From JAYODZ01 sp965662735 (lineage in GTDB: Bacteria; Pseudomonadota; Alphaproteobacteria; RS24): a stretch of DNA of 64,000 nucleotides. Position 1 is the stretch's first letter, and the number at the start of each line of letters is the position of its first letter. Positions 16,671-24,872 of the stretch are shown here, in pieces. The stretch covers positions 1 through 64,000 of the forward strand of contig CBFIIU010000003.1 in the NCBI GenBank assembly GCA_965662735.1, given 5' to 3'. Under the pieces are notes generated by a model, which was not told the origin of the DNA, ran no database searches, and saw only the letters and a list, made by a program, of their open reading frames with translations. The translations under genes were made by a program, and so were the position numbers.

Positions 16671-18203
16671 ATGAGAGATATTATTGCTCAGCTTGAAGAG
16701 CGGCGGCGCGTCGCACGTCTTGGCGGAGGCCAAAAGCGCATTGATGCCCAACATGCGCGCGGAAAATTAACGGCCCGCGAGCGCATTGATTTGCTGCTTG
16801 ATCCCGATTCCTTCGAAGAGATTGATATGTTTGTCGAGCATGATTGTCATGAATTCGGCATGGAAAACCAAAAAGTTCCCGGAGATGGGGTTGTGACGGG
16901 ATGGGGCACAGTCAATGGTCGGCCGATCTATCTTTTTGCGAAGGATTTTACTGTTTTCGGTGGGTCGCTCTCGCGGGCGCATGCTCAGAAAATTATGAAA
17001 GTGCAGGATATGGCCCTGCGCAATGGCACGCCCATTATTGGGCTGCTCGATGCCGGGGGCGCGCGCATCCAAGAGGGTGTGGATGCTTTGGGGGGCTATG
17101 CGGAAGTTTTCCAGCGAAACACGCTGGCCTCGGGCGTCATCCCCCAAATTTCTGTAATTATGGGCCCTTGCGCAGGGGGGGACGTCTATTCGCCTGCGAT
17201 TACTGATTTTATTTTCATGGTGCGCGATACGTCCTACATGTTTGTGACGGGTCCGGACGTTGTGAAAACGGTAACCAATGAAATCGTCACCGCAGAGGAA
17301 TTGGGCGGCGCAAAAGTCCATACCACCAAATCCTCCGTCGCCGACGGTGCGTTCAACAATGATATTGAGGCGCTGGCGCAGCTGCGGCGCTTGATTGATT
17401 TTCTTCCCCTGTCCAACCGCTCGGGCGTGCCGCAACGTGAGACGCATGACCCGATCGACCGAAAAGAATTATCTCTCGACACCTTAATTCCTGATAACCC
17501 CAATATGCCCTATGACATGAAGGAATTGATCCTCAAGATTGTCGACGAGGGTGACTTTTTTGAAATTCAGCCGAGCTTTGCCAAAAACATTGTCACGGGT
17601 TTTGCGCGCATAGATGGGCGCACAGTGGGGGTGGTCGGCAATCAGCCCATGACCTTGGCGGGCGTGCTCGATAGTGATGCAAGCCGCAAGGCTGCTCGGT
17701 TTGTACGGTTTTGCGATTGCTTTGAGATTCCCATTATCACCCTTGTTGATGTGCCCGGGTTTTTGCCGGGGACGTCGCAAGAATATGGTGGCCTCATCAA
17801 GCATGGCGCGAAGCTTTTATTTGCATATGCCGAAGCAACGGTGCCCAAAGTCACCTTGATTACGCGTAAGGCCTATGGGGGCGCTTATGATGTGATGGCG
17901 TCAAAACATTTACGCGGGGATGTTAATTATGCGTGGCCTACCGCCGAAATTGCGGTGATGGGAGCGAAGGGAGCCGTTGAAATTATTTTCCGTCAATCCA
18001 TCGACAATGCCGATGAAATTGCGAAGCAAACCAAAGCCTATGAAGATCGTTTCCTCAATCCATTCGTGGCCGCCGAGCGCGGCTATATTGATGAGGTGAT
18101 CCAGCCGCATAATACGCGTCGGCGCATTGCGCGCGCACTCGATCTCTTGCGCGGGAAGCAGCTCGAAAACCCTTGGAAAAAACACGACAATATCCCCTTG
18201 TGA
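16671..18203 (+). CDS. pccB: Propionyl-CoA carboxylase beta (carboxyltransferase) subunit
   Basis: 510 residues, the typical length. The paired carboxyltransferase halves are clear: GLLDAGGARIQEGVDALGGY and GPCAGGDVYSPA in the N-half, LVDVPGFLPGTSQEYGG and RKAYGGAYDVM in the C-half. With the alpha subunit it carboxylates propionyl-CoA to methylmalonyl-CoA in the cytoplasm. The biotin-carrying partner pccA follows 9 bp later. Acetyl-CoA specificity is less likely given this two-subunit arrangement, but not excluded. Confidence 0.95.
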   Translation: MRDIIAQLEERRRVARLGGGQKRIDAQHARGKLTARERIDLLLDPDSFEEIDMFVEHDCHEFGMENQKVPGDGVVTGWGTVNGRPIYLFAKDFTVFGGSLSRAHAQKIMKVQDMALRNGTPIIGLLDAGGARIQEGVDALGGYAEVFQRNTLASGVIPQISVIMGPCAGGDVYSPAITDFIFMVRDTSYMFVTGPDVVKTVTNEIVTAEELGGAKVHTTKSSVADGAFNNDIEALAQLRRLIDFLPLSNRSGVPQRETHDPIDRKELSLDTLIPDNPNMPYDMKELILKIVDEGDFFEIQPSFAKNIVTGFARIDGRTVGVVGNQPMTLAGVLDSDASRKAARFVRFCDCFEIPIITLVDVPGFLPGTSQEYGGLIKHGAKLLFAYAEATVPKVTLITRKAYGGAYDVMASKHLRGDVNYAWPTAEIAVMGAKGAVEIIFRQSIDNADEIAKQTKAYEDRFLNPFVAAERGYIDEVIQPHNTRRRIARALDLLRGKQLENPWKKHDNIPL

Positions 18204-18212
18204 GGCAGCGTT

Positions 18213-20198
18213 ATGATTAAAAAAATTCTAATTGCCAATCGTGGTGAGATTGCGTGTCGGGTCATTAAAACAGCGCGCAAAATGGGCATTGCAACAGTTG
18301 CGGTGTATTCAGATGCGGATGCAGGTGCGCTGCATGTGCAAATGGCCGATGAGGCAGTGGGCATCGGCGCTTCAGCCGCGAGCGAGAGCTATCTCGTCAT
18401 TGATCGTATTTTAGACGCCATTCGCCAAACGGGCGCGGATGCCGTCCATCCTGGCTATGGTTTTTTAAGCGAGAATAAAGCCTTTGCAGAGGCTCTTGCT
18501 AAAGAGAACATCACCTTTATTGGCCCGCCGCCCAATGCGATTGAGGCGATGGGCGATAAAATCACATCTAAGAAATTGGCAAGCGAAGCCGGCGTCAACA
18601 CGGTTCCTGGGCATATGGGCCTTATTGCCGATGCCGACGAAGCCGTGCGGATCTCTGAAGAAATTGGCTATCCTGTGATGATCAAAGCTTCGGCGGGCGG
18701 CGGCGGGAAGGGCATGCGCATTGCCTGGAACGAAGCGGAGGCGCGCGAAGGGTTTCAATCCTCAAAGAATGAAGCCGCTTCGAGTTTTGGGGATGATCGA
18801 ATTTTCATCGAGAAATTTGTGACCCAGCCACGCCATATTGAGATCCAGGTCTTGGGTGATCAGCATGGTCAGGTTATTTATTTGGGCGAACGGGAATGTT
18901 CGATCCAGCGGCGTAATCAAAAAGTCATTGAAGAGGCGCCGAGCCCATTTCTAGACGAAGCGACCCGTGTCAAAATGGGTGAGCAAGCTGTCGCGCTGTC
19001 GCAAGCGGTTGGATATTTTTCGGCCGGCACAGTCGAGTTCATTGTTGATGGCGATCGAAATTTCTATTTCCTCGAAATGAATACGCGTCTACAGGTCGAG
19101 CATCCCGTGACGGAGCTGATCACGGGCATTGATTTGGTCGAACAAATGATCCGTGTCGCGGCTGGTGAGAAATTATCCATCACGCAAGCCGATGTGCGCC
19201 TCGATGGATGGGCCATGGAGAGCCGTATTTATGCGGAAGATCCGTATCGCGGTTTCCTGCCCTCGACGGGGCGGCTTACCCGGTATCGCCCACCGGTTGA
19301 AGAATCGCGCGATGGCTTTACCGTCCGCAATGACACAGGGGTTTATGAAGGCGGCGAAATTTCGATTTACTATGACCCCATGATTGCCAAGCTCGTGACG
19401 CATGCAGCCGACCGCGATCAAGCGATTGCCGCCATGGCAAAGGCGCTGGATGGCTTCCGGATTGATGGTATCCGGCACAATATTGATTTTCTGGCGGCTA
19501 TTATGGCGCATGAGCGGTTTCGATCGGGTGCGTTGACGACCGCGTTTATTGCCGAGGAATATCCAGACGGATTTATCGGCGCTCCGGTCTCTGCTGAGCG
19601 GCAAAAACATTTGGCGGTGGTCGCCTATGCTTTGTCAATGCATGAAGAAATGCGCGCGCAGGAGCACTCGAACACCATGTCGAGCTATCAGCCAGACTAT
19701 GATTTGACCCGCTGTGTGCAGATCGGTGATGACGTCTTGACCGTGTCTTATGATGGCGACACCTTTATGATTGAGGGGCAGTCGATCGATGCCGATATTG
19801 ATTGGCTACCGGGAGATCTATTTGCCCATGCGCAGATTGATGGCAGCCCGCATGTGTTTTGCGTCGATCGCTTAGCCCAGGGTTTTGCCTTAACGGGGGC
19901 GGGCGCCCGCGTTGAGATTGCGGTGCGCAGTCAACGGGCTCAGGCGCTGATGCAATATATGCCTGAAAAAATAGAGGGCACGAGCGAGAAAGAGTTATTA
20001 TGCCCCATGCCGGGCATGCTTGTGTCGCTGGCGGTGTCTGAAGGGCAGGACGTCAAGGCTGGTGAGGCTTTAGTTGTTGTTGAAGCCATGAAAATGGAAA
20101 ACATCTTGCGTGCCGAGCGCGATGGCACCGTCAAAAAAATCCATTTTTCGGCGGGCGACAGTCTTGCGGTTGACGATGTGATTTTGGAGTTCGACTAA
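18213..20198 (+). CDS. pccA: Propionyl-CoA carboxylase alpha (biotin carboxylase / biotin carrier) subunit
   Basis: 661 residues. The biotin carboxylase domain covers about residues 1-450 (KILIANRGEIACRVIKTAR; ATP-grasp ASAGGGGKGMRIAW; FLEMNTRLQVEHPVTE). A linker domain follows, and the C-terminal biotinyl domain has EAMKMEN with the biotinylated Lys at about 627. No methylmalonyl-CoA epimerase or mutase gene is adjacent. It is convergent with lipB, with 11 bp between stops and no clear terminator. Confidence 0.95.
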   Translation: MIKKILIANRGEIACRVIKTARKMGIATVAVYSDADAGALHVQMADEAVGIGASAASESYLVIDRILDAIRQTGADAVHPGYGFLSENKAFAEALAKENITFIGPPPNAIEAMGDKITSKKLASEAGVNTVPGHMGLIADADEAVRISEEIGYPVMIKASAGGGGKGMRIAWNEAEAREGFQSSKNEAASSFGDDRIFIEKFVTQPRHIEIQVLGDQHGQVIYLGERECSIQRRNQKVIEEAPSPFLDEATRVKMGEQAVALSQAVGYFSAGTVEFIVDGDRNFYFLEMNTRLQVEHPVTELITGIDLVEQMIRVAAGEKLSITQADVRLDGWAMESRIYAEDPYRGFLPSTGRLTRYRPPVEESRDGFTVRNDTGVYEGGEISIYYDPMIAKLVTHAADRDQAIAAMAKALDGFRIDGIRHNIDFLAAIMAHERFRSGALTTAFIAEEYPDGFIGAPVSAERQKHLAVVAYALSMHEEMRAQEHSNTMSSYQPDYDLTRCVQIGDDVLTVSYDGDTFMIEGQSIDADIDWLPGDLFAHAQIDGSPHVFCVDRLAQGFALTGAGARVEIAVRSQRAQALMQYMPEKIEGTSEKELLCPMPGMLVSLAVSEGQDVKAGEALVVVEAMKMENILRAERDGTVKKIHFSAGDSLAVDDVILEFD

Positions 20199-20209
20199 GC
20201 CTCTACCGC

Positions 20210-20899
20210 TTATTCTGGGGGAGCATTTTTCTGAGTGTCATTTGCGGCGGGAAAGTGTGTGCTGAAACTCTCGAGCAGGGCCCGATCCAAATCGGTGAGG
20301 GTCACAAGATGACCCAGATCGACGATACTGGTCACACCTTGGTCGCGAATGCCACACGGGACGATCCCCGCGAAATGCTCCAACTCCGGCTCAACATTGA
20401 TGCTTAAGCCGTGAAAGGTGATCCATTTTCTAACGCGCACGCCAATTGCAGCAATTTTGTCTTGGCGGTTCGGTCCAAGCTCAGGACGGTTGACCCACAC
20501 GCCAACACGCCCGTCGACCGTTTGCGCATGAATATTAAATTGGGCCAATGTATCGATAATCCAATGCTCTACCGCCTGCACGAATTTGCGAATATCTTTG
20601 CCGCGGCGCGTCAGATCGAGCATGATGTAGACAACCCGCTGTCCCGGGCCATGATAGGTATATTCTCCGCCGCGACCTGCCGAATAAACGGGGAAGCGAT
20701 CGGGTGTCAGCAGGTCTTGTTGTTGGGCGCTGGTTCCCGCTGTGTAAAGCGGCGGATGCTCCAAAAACCAAAGGCATTCTGGGGCATTGCCCGCCGCAAT
20801 TTGGGCGACACGCGCCTCCATAAAACGAATGGCCTCGTCATAAGGCACAAGTGTTTCAGAGAATTTGAGCTCGATTTCTGGCATATCCTTCAGTAGCAC
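20210..20899 (-). CDS. lipB: Octanoyl-[acyl-carrier-protein]:protein octanoyltransferase LipB
   Basis: 229 residues from a GTG at 20899; an ATG at 20884 (MPEIELKF) is an alternative, and neither has a well-spaced ribosome-binding site. The conserved segments RGGEYTYHGPGQRVVY and FAGIVPCGI with the catalytic Cys, and the Lys-containing KIAAIGVRVRKW, are present. It transfers octanoate from ACP to lipoyl domains in lipoate synthesis. It is divergent from the siroheme/cysH pair. Confidence 0.95.
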   Translation of the reverse strand: MLLKDMPEIELKFSETLVPYDEAIRFMEARVAQIAAGNAPECLWFLEHPPLYTAGTSAQQQDLLTPDRFPVYSAGRGGEYTYHGPGQRVVYIMLDLTRRGKDIRKFVQAVEHWIIDTLAQFNIHAQTVDGRVGVWVNRPELGPNRQDKIAAIGVRVRKWITFHGLSINVEPELEHFAGIVPCGIRDQGVTSIVDLGHLVTLTDLDRALLESFSTHFPAANDTQKNAPPE

Positions 20900-20928
20900 A
20901 AAACTTTTATCTAAATATACAAAAAATA

Positions 20929-20953
20929 TATGTAGTATAAATTATTATACATA
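20929..20953. promoter_or_regulatory. A+T-rich dyad in the lipB / siroheme-gene divergent region
   Basis: GTATAA (20935-20940) and TTATAC (20945-20950) form an inverted repeat with a 4-bp spacer, with further imperfect symmetry outside (TATGTA / TACATA). It lies in the 111-bp gap between lipB and the siroheme gene. It could be an operator or simply a promoter A+T tract. Confidence 0.3.
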
Positions 20954-21010
20954 ATTGAATTGCATTATTAAGCATTCTCAGGCATAGAGAGAGAAGATAT
21001 GGAGGCGCTT

Positions 21011-21574
21011 ATGTTGCCAATCATCCTTGATGTTTCATGTATGCGCATTGCCGTCATCGGGCAGGGGCCACAAGCGATCCGTCGGCTTCGCTTGGTTGAT
21101 GCAGCTCAAGCGCACAATGTTCACGTTTATTCTGCTGATGCGGATGATGAATTCCGAGAGAAGGCGGGGGAGCGTCTGATCGACCGCCTGCCGACCGAAG
21201 ATGAAGTGGCCTCGTTTAATGTTGCTTATGTTGCTGGCGTTGCCGAGGAAGAGGAAGAGCGTCTGACTTCGTGGGCGCGGGCGCATAAAACGCTGATCAA
21301 TGTCGAGGATGTGCGACCGCGATGCGACTTTCATGTGCCGGCAACCGTTCGCCGTGGCGACTTGCTGCTGACTGTATCGACAGGTGGAAAGTCTCCCGGC
21401 CTGGCCCGACGTCTTCAAAAAGATTTAGAGCATAAATATCCAGAGCTTTGGGCCGAGCGTTTGAATGAGCTTGCGGCGGCACGCGAGGCCTGGCGGGCCC
21501 AGGGGTTAAGTTTTTCCGATCTGATTTCGCGAACAGATCAATATATCCGCGAGAAAGAATGGTTTGACGAATGA
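21011..21574 (+). CDS. Siroheme synthase N-terminal domain protein (precorrin-2 dehydrogenase / ferrochelatase type)
   Basis: 187 residues from the ATG at 21011, which follows GGAGG (21001-21005) at a 5-bp spacing; the ATG at 20999 is in frame but lacks a comparable site. An N-terminal Rossmann segment (IAVIGQGPQAIRRLRL) and the sequence LINVEDVRPRCDFHVPATVRRGDLLLTVSTGGKSPGLARR match the CysG/Met8p N-terminal domain, which oxidises precorrin-2 and inserts iron to give siroheme. There is no fused methyltransferase domain. It overlaps cysH by 4 bp (ATGA), which links siroheme to sulfate assimilation. No sulfite reductase gene is adjacent. Confidence 0.88.
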   Translation: MLPIILDVSCMRIAVIGQGPQAIRRLRLVDAAQAHNVHVYSADADDEFREKAGERLIDRLPTEDEVASFNVAYVAGVAEEEEERLTSWARAHKTLINVEDVRPRCDFHVPATVRRGDLLLTVSTGGKSPGLARRLQKDLEHKYPELWAERLNELAAAREAWRAQGLSFSDLISRTDQYIREKEWFDE

Positions 21575-22287
21575 GCATTGCCACCCCCTCAATCCGGTCT
21601 GAGACCGAGATGGTTGCTGGGTTTGAGGATCTTGAGCCTCGAGAAATTATTGAACGCGCTTTCGAAGTGTTTCAGGAACGCTTATGCGTTGTATCTTCAT
21701 TTGGCGCCGAGTCTGTTGTGCTTCTCCATCTATTGGCTGAGGTTAAGCCCGACGTTCCCGTGATTTTTTTGAATACGGGAAAATTATTTGGTGAGACATT
21801 GCGCTACCGAGATCGTCTGCAGCAGGTCTTGGGCCTTACTGATATTCGCAGTATCGCGCCAAGTGCCCATGATCTTAACCAATCAGATCAAGACGGGGAT
21901 TTATGGTTGCGCGATACGGATAGCTGCTGTCATATCCGTAAGGTTTTGCCACAGGCGCGCGCGATCGCGCCATTTGAGGCATTGATCACTGGTCGAAAGC
22001 GGTTTCAAACGCGCGAACGTGAAAGCCTGAAAGCGCTTGAAATGCATGCAGATGGTAAGTTTCGCGTGAACCCGCTGGCCAAATGGTCGCTGGACGATAT
22101 TCGCGCTCATATCGAAAGCCATTATTTGCCTCGTCACCCGCTGGTCAAAGACGGCTATTTGTCGATTGGCTGTATGCCCTGTACATCACGCGTTCAAGAG
22201 GGCGCAAACTATCGTTCTGGACGCTGGGCAGGGCAAGATAAGGATGAGTGCGGCATTCATTTAAATGTCGATGGGGACGGAATTTAG
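21571..22287 (+). CDS. cysH: Assimilatory adenylyl-sulfate (APS) reductase, CysH family
   Basis: 238 residues. The nucleotide-binding SSFGAESVVLLHL is at residues 42-54 and the catalytic ECGIH at 226-230. CysCys (119-120) and CxxC (201-204) form the four-cysteine set that binds a 4Fe-4S cluster, which indicates APS rather than PAPS as substrate. It reduces activated sulfate to sulfite. It is coupled to the siroheme gene by a 4-bp overlap and ends 66 bp before tRNA-Leu. Confidence 0.93.
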   Translation: MSIATPSIRSETEMVAGFEDLEPREIIERAFEVFQERLCVVSSFGAESVVLLHLLAEVKPDVPVIFLNTGKLFGETLRYRDRLQQVLGLTDIRSIAPSAHDLNQSDQDGDLWLRDTDSCCHIRKVLPQARAIAPFEALITGRKRFQTRERESLKALEMHADGKFRVNPLAKWSLDDIRAHIESHYLPRHPLVKDGYLSIGCMPCTSRVQEGANYRSGRWAGQDKDECGIHLNVDGDGI

Positions 22288-22353
22288 GCTCGCTTTTACC
22301 TGCATCAATCGCTTGTTAATCGGCCTTAGATTTGCTACACCCCAAACTTCAGT

Positions 22354-22440
22354 GCGGTCGTGGCGGAATTGGTAGACGCGCAGCGTTGAGGTCGCTGTGG
22401 GGTAACTCCCGTGGAAGTTCGAGTCTTCTCGACCGCACCA
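22354..22440 (+). tRNA. tRNA-Leu (anticodon GAG)
   Basis: An 87-nt class II tRNA with CCA encoded. The acceptor stem GCGGTCG pairs with CGACCGC, the anticodon arm is CAGCG-TTGAGGT-CGCTG with GAG at 22388-22390, a variable arm TGGGGTAACTCCCGT follows, and the T loop is GTTCGAGTC. The 3' part (22389-22440) belongs to the repeat that bounds the integrated element, so the element regenerates a complete tRNA on integration. Confidence 0.96.
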
Positions 22441-22447
22441 CTTTCCT
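22389..22447 (+). repeat. attL: 59-bp direct repeat, tRNA side
   Basis: Identical over 59 bp to 28539-28597. It covers the last 52 nt of tRNA-Leu, from the anticodon to CCA, plus CTTTCCT. The anticodon stem-loop CAGCG-TTGAGGT-CGCTG has the inverted-arm, 7-bp-overlap form used as a core site by many tyrosine recombinases. Confidence 0.92.
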
Positions 22448-22506
22448 TGGAGAGTCACCTCTAACCCTATGTAATTGAAACGAATTAAAGTTTCTTTCTA
22501 CAAAGG

Positions 22507-22527
22507 GGTAGACCAGATGGTAGACCA
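22507..22527 (+). repeat. Candidate integrase arm sites, left end
   Basis: Two copies of GGTAGACCA (22507-22515 and 22519-22527) start 12 bp apart. The same pair with the same spacing occurs at 28440-28460 near the other end. The left pair straddles the integrase ATG (22517-22519), so integrase binding would block its own translation start region or promoter. Confidence 0.6.
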
Positions 22528-23641
22528 TAACCCGCATTATCTCCTAAAAAAACGCAATGTCTTTTATTATTCAAGACGTATTCCAGCCCAAAGGCGGCAC
22601 GTCTATGGAAAGTCTCGTCTGGTCTTCTCGTTAGAAACTAGGTCGTACACAGATGCGCTGGCTTTAGCGAGATGCGTGACGGCACGTCTAAATGCCGATT
22701 GGGAATGCAATACTCTGCCAAACGGTTTGACGGATAAGATAGAGACAAAACTCTCGCCAGTAACACAAGAACCAGACTTGCTTGATGCGAGGGATGGTTA
22801 CTTAAGAATTAGAGGCGAGGGCAGGCCTGATACTTTTAGGCGAGCCGCTACCCGAAACTTAAATGCTGTTGTTGAGACAGTGGGTAATAAACCCTTAACA
22901 CAGTATTCCTCTCTTGATGCAGTGAGGGTAAGAGATAGCCTCTTGCAGCGTGGGCTTACGGTTATATCCGTTCGGCGCATGTTTGCGACCATTAATGCTG
23001 CTTTTAACTTTGCTACTTCCGAATATGGGATAGACACAACCAACCCGTTTGCATCTGTTAACTTCCCGCCCTCTAATCCTAAAAAGAGATTGTCAATTCC
23101 TGCAGACTTAGTTCGAGAGATACAGCGGGATAGTTTGAGAATAGGTGATGACCTGCGTCTATTAGTTGCCCTTATTAGTGACACAGGTATGCGCTTATCA
23201 GAGGCAGTAGGTCTTTGTGTAGAAGATGTTTATCTGGAGGATGATATTCCCCATGTAAGCGTGCAACCTCATCAGTGGCGACCACTTAAAACACAACAAA
23301 GCCAACGTCTCATTCCACTTGTAGGTGCTTCTCTGGCTGCTGCTCAAAAGTTGATGGTTGTTAACCAAGGTAGGTTTTGCTTTCCTCGTTACACAAACGA
23401 GGACGGCTGCAACGGCAATTCTGCAAGTGCTGCTTTGAATAAATGGCTAAAAAACAAATACGGCGAAGCGGTTGTAATGCATGGTTTTCGGCACGCCTTT
23501 AGAGATAGGTTGCGAGCAGTTGACTGCCCATCGGAAGTGATTGACCAGCTTGGTGGATGGTCAGATAACAATGTCGGGCGAAGATATGGCAATGGCTACG
23601 ACTTAGATGTTTTACGTTCTTACCTATTAAAATTTATATAA
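22517..23641 (+). CDS. Tyrosine recombinase / integrase of the tRNA-Leu element
   Basis: 374 residues from the ATG at 22517 with AAAGGGG upstream; a TTG 42 bp earlier is a weaker option. The N-terminal region (YLLKKRNVFYYSRRIPA) resembles the DUF6538-type arm-binding domain. The catalytic domain has Arg about 226 (SDTGMRLSEAVGL), Lys about 258, His-x-x-Arg about 322-325 (HGFRHAF), Trp about 348 (GGWS) and the nucleophile Tyr about 357 (GRRYGNGY). All key residues are present, so it is probably active. It lies 76 bp from the tRNA and points into the element. Confidence 0.93.
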   Translation: MVDHNPHYLLKKRNVFYYSRRIPAQRRHVYGKSRLVFSLETRSYTDALALARCVTARLNADWECNTLPNGLTDKIETKLSPVTQEPDLLDARDGYLRIRGEGRPDTFRRAATRNLNAVVETVGNKPLTQYSSLDAVRVRDSLLQRGLTVISVRRMFATINAAFNFATSEYGIDTTNPFASVNFPPSNPKKRLSIPADLVREIQRDSLRIGDDLRLLVALISDTGMRLSEAVGLCVEDVYLEDDIPHVSVQPHQWRPLKTQQSQRLIPLVGASLAAAQKLMVVNQGRFCFPRYTNEDGCNGNSASAALNKWLKNKYGEAVVMHGFRHAFRDRLRAVDCPSEVIDQLGGWSDNNVGRRYGNGYDLDVLRSYLLKFI

Positions 23642-23932
23642 TCTGGGACGACGCAAAAAGAAGGTGTTTACCGTTGGAAAATGATATGGAAATGAATGCG
23701 AGGTAAAAATTTTTATGTTTTCATTTTTCAAGATTAAACTAGGCGTGTTTGTCTAGAAGGGTTTTGGTGAACTGGGTCAGTCGTCAAGTAGTCAAAGAAT
23801 AAATTGTGGTGTAAGTCGTTAGATGGGAGGTTAGACTTTCTTCCGCCGGATGAGACTACATCGGATAATTATTTAGTTGCTAGATTGAATAATTAGATAT
23901 ACTTCCTAATCACGTTTTTCTTGGAGGGTTCT
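23642..23932. other. Non-coding gap after the integrase
   Basis: 291 bp between the integrase stop and the lipoprotein start. Only very short open frames occur. The last 60 bp are A+T-rich (with TTGCTA and TATACT 15 bp apart) and probably contain the lipoprotein promoter, but the match is weak. Confidence 0.4.
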
Positions 23933-24307
23933 ATGAAGAAGGCATTGTTAGTTTTATCTGGTCTTTTCTCTATTTCGGGTTGTGCTTCCATAACCAATGA
24001 CGCTTATGTGCCTATGGCTCTATCTTTCAGCGATGGCAGCGAAGGAGTATGTCAGGTTTCAAATAAGCGGATGGGTATATCAGCTGATATTCCTGGGAGC
24101 ATTATGGTGCGTCGTAGTGACGATAATCTCACTTTATCGTGTGAGACTGAAGACGGACGAAAAACAACCGCTTCCGTACCAAGTGAAATGGGAGCAAAAA
24201 TCGTTGCTAGCGCAGTATTTTTGGATTTAGGAATAGTTGACGCTATTACCGATAAGCATAGAAATTATCCTTCTAGCTTTGTGGTGCCTGTAAAGCCTAA
24301 GAAGTAA
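23933..24307 (+). CDS. Small predicted lipoprotein of unknown function
   Basis: 124 residues from the ATG at 23933, which follows a strong GGAGG; an in-frame TTG at 23921 overlaps that site and is rejected. The N-terminus MKKALLVLSGLFSISGCAS is a lipoprotein signal with lipobox SISGC. The mature part has two further Cys (GVCQ and LSCET) and a C-terminal hydrophobic stretch (GAKIVASAVFLDLGIVDAI) followed by a Lys-rich end. Similar small lipoproteins are widespread in proteobacteria without an assigned role, so no function is proposed. It is the first cargo gene after the integrase. Confidence 0.75.
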   Translation: MKKALLVLSGLFSISGCASITNDAYVPMALSFSDGSEGVCQVSNKRMGISADIPGSIMVRRSDDNLTLSCETEDGRKTTASVPSEMGAKIVASAVFLDLGIVDAITDKHRNYPSSFVVPVKPKK

Positions 24308-24334
24308 GGTGCATCATATAAAATGTGACCGTGG

Positions 24335-24350
24335 GGGGCTTTAAAGCCCC
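24335..24350. repeat. Perfect 16-bp palindrome after the lipoprotein gene
   Basis: GGGGCTTTAAAGCCCC lies 28 bp after the lipoprotein stop. It could fold into a hairpin in the transcript, but no T tract follows, so it is not called an intrinsic terminator. Confidence 0.5.
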
Positions 24351-24490
24351 TCAAAGCTATGGGGCTAGCAAGTCGATGGCTTTTTCATATTGCTGTAGCT
24401 TGGTCAAACTTGCCCGTTATAGCTCTAAGGAATTTCCTCTCGCAATAATGAGGACACTTTGTAGTGAGTTCCTTTAAAAATAGTTTCTAC

Positions 24491-24518
24491 TTGATATTTT
24501 ACTGGTCCAACTTATAGT
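24491..24518 (+). promoter_or_regulatory. Promoter of the small secreted protein gene
   Basis: TTGATA (24491-24496) and TATAGT (24513-24518) are 16 bp apart, 30 bp before the ATG at 24548. AGTGGAG before the start codon is the ribosome-binding site. Confidence 0.5.
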
Positions 24519-24547
24519 TAGGGTGTTGAGTTAAGTGGAGTAGAATT

Positions 24548-24850
24548 ATGTTAAAAAGAGTTTTAGTAGCGTCTGTTTTCGCCTGTTCTTTTATGCCAAT
24601 GGCTGCTCACGCCTCTTGCACGACTATAGGCACATTTACATCTTGTACCGACGGGAATACCTATAATCGCATTGGCAATTCTGTATATGGTTCAAATGCG
24701 AGAACCGGTTCTACGTGGAGCCAACATCAGTATGGCAACACAACCATTGGCAGTGACAGCAACGGAAACAGTTGGAGTACCACTACCACGCCTTATGGCT
24801 CTTACGGGTATGATAGCGACGGCAATTCCTGGAATACTTTCGGTCGCTGA
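24548..24850 (+). CDS. Small secreted Gly/Ser/Asn-rich protein
   Basis: 100 residues. MLKRVLVASVFACSFMPMA followed by AHA/SC is a standard signal peptide. The mature part of about 77 residues contains two Cys close together (SCTTIGTFTSC) and an imperfect repeat of SDSNGNSW / YDSDGNSW. Short exported proteins of this kind (GNTYNRIGNSVYGSNARTG) occur in various proteobacteria with no known role. It has its own promoter and converges on the polymerase-like gene with a 22-bp gap. Confidence 0.75.
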   Translation: MLKRVLVASVFACSFMPMAAHASCTTIGTFTSCTDGNTYNRIGNSVYGSNARTGSTWSQHQYGNTTIGSDSNGNSWSTTTTPYGSYGYDSDGNSWNTFGR

Positions 24851-24872
24851 AAGCCATAAGATAGAGTTGGTG

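Noticed and set aside
24335..24350. Intrinsic terminator after the lipoprotein gene
   Set aside because: The hairpin is perfect but is followed by TCAAAGC and no T tract.
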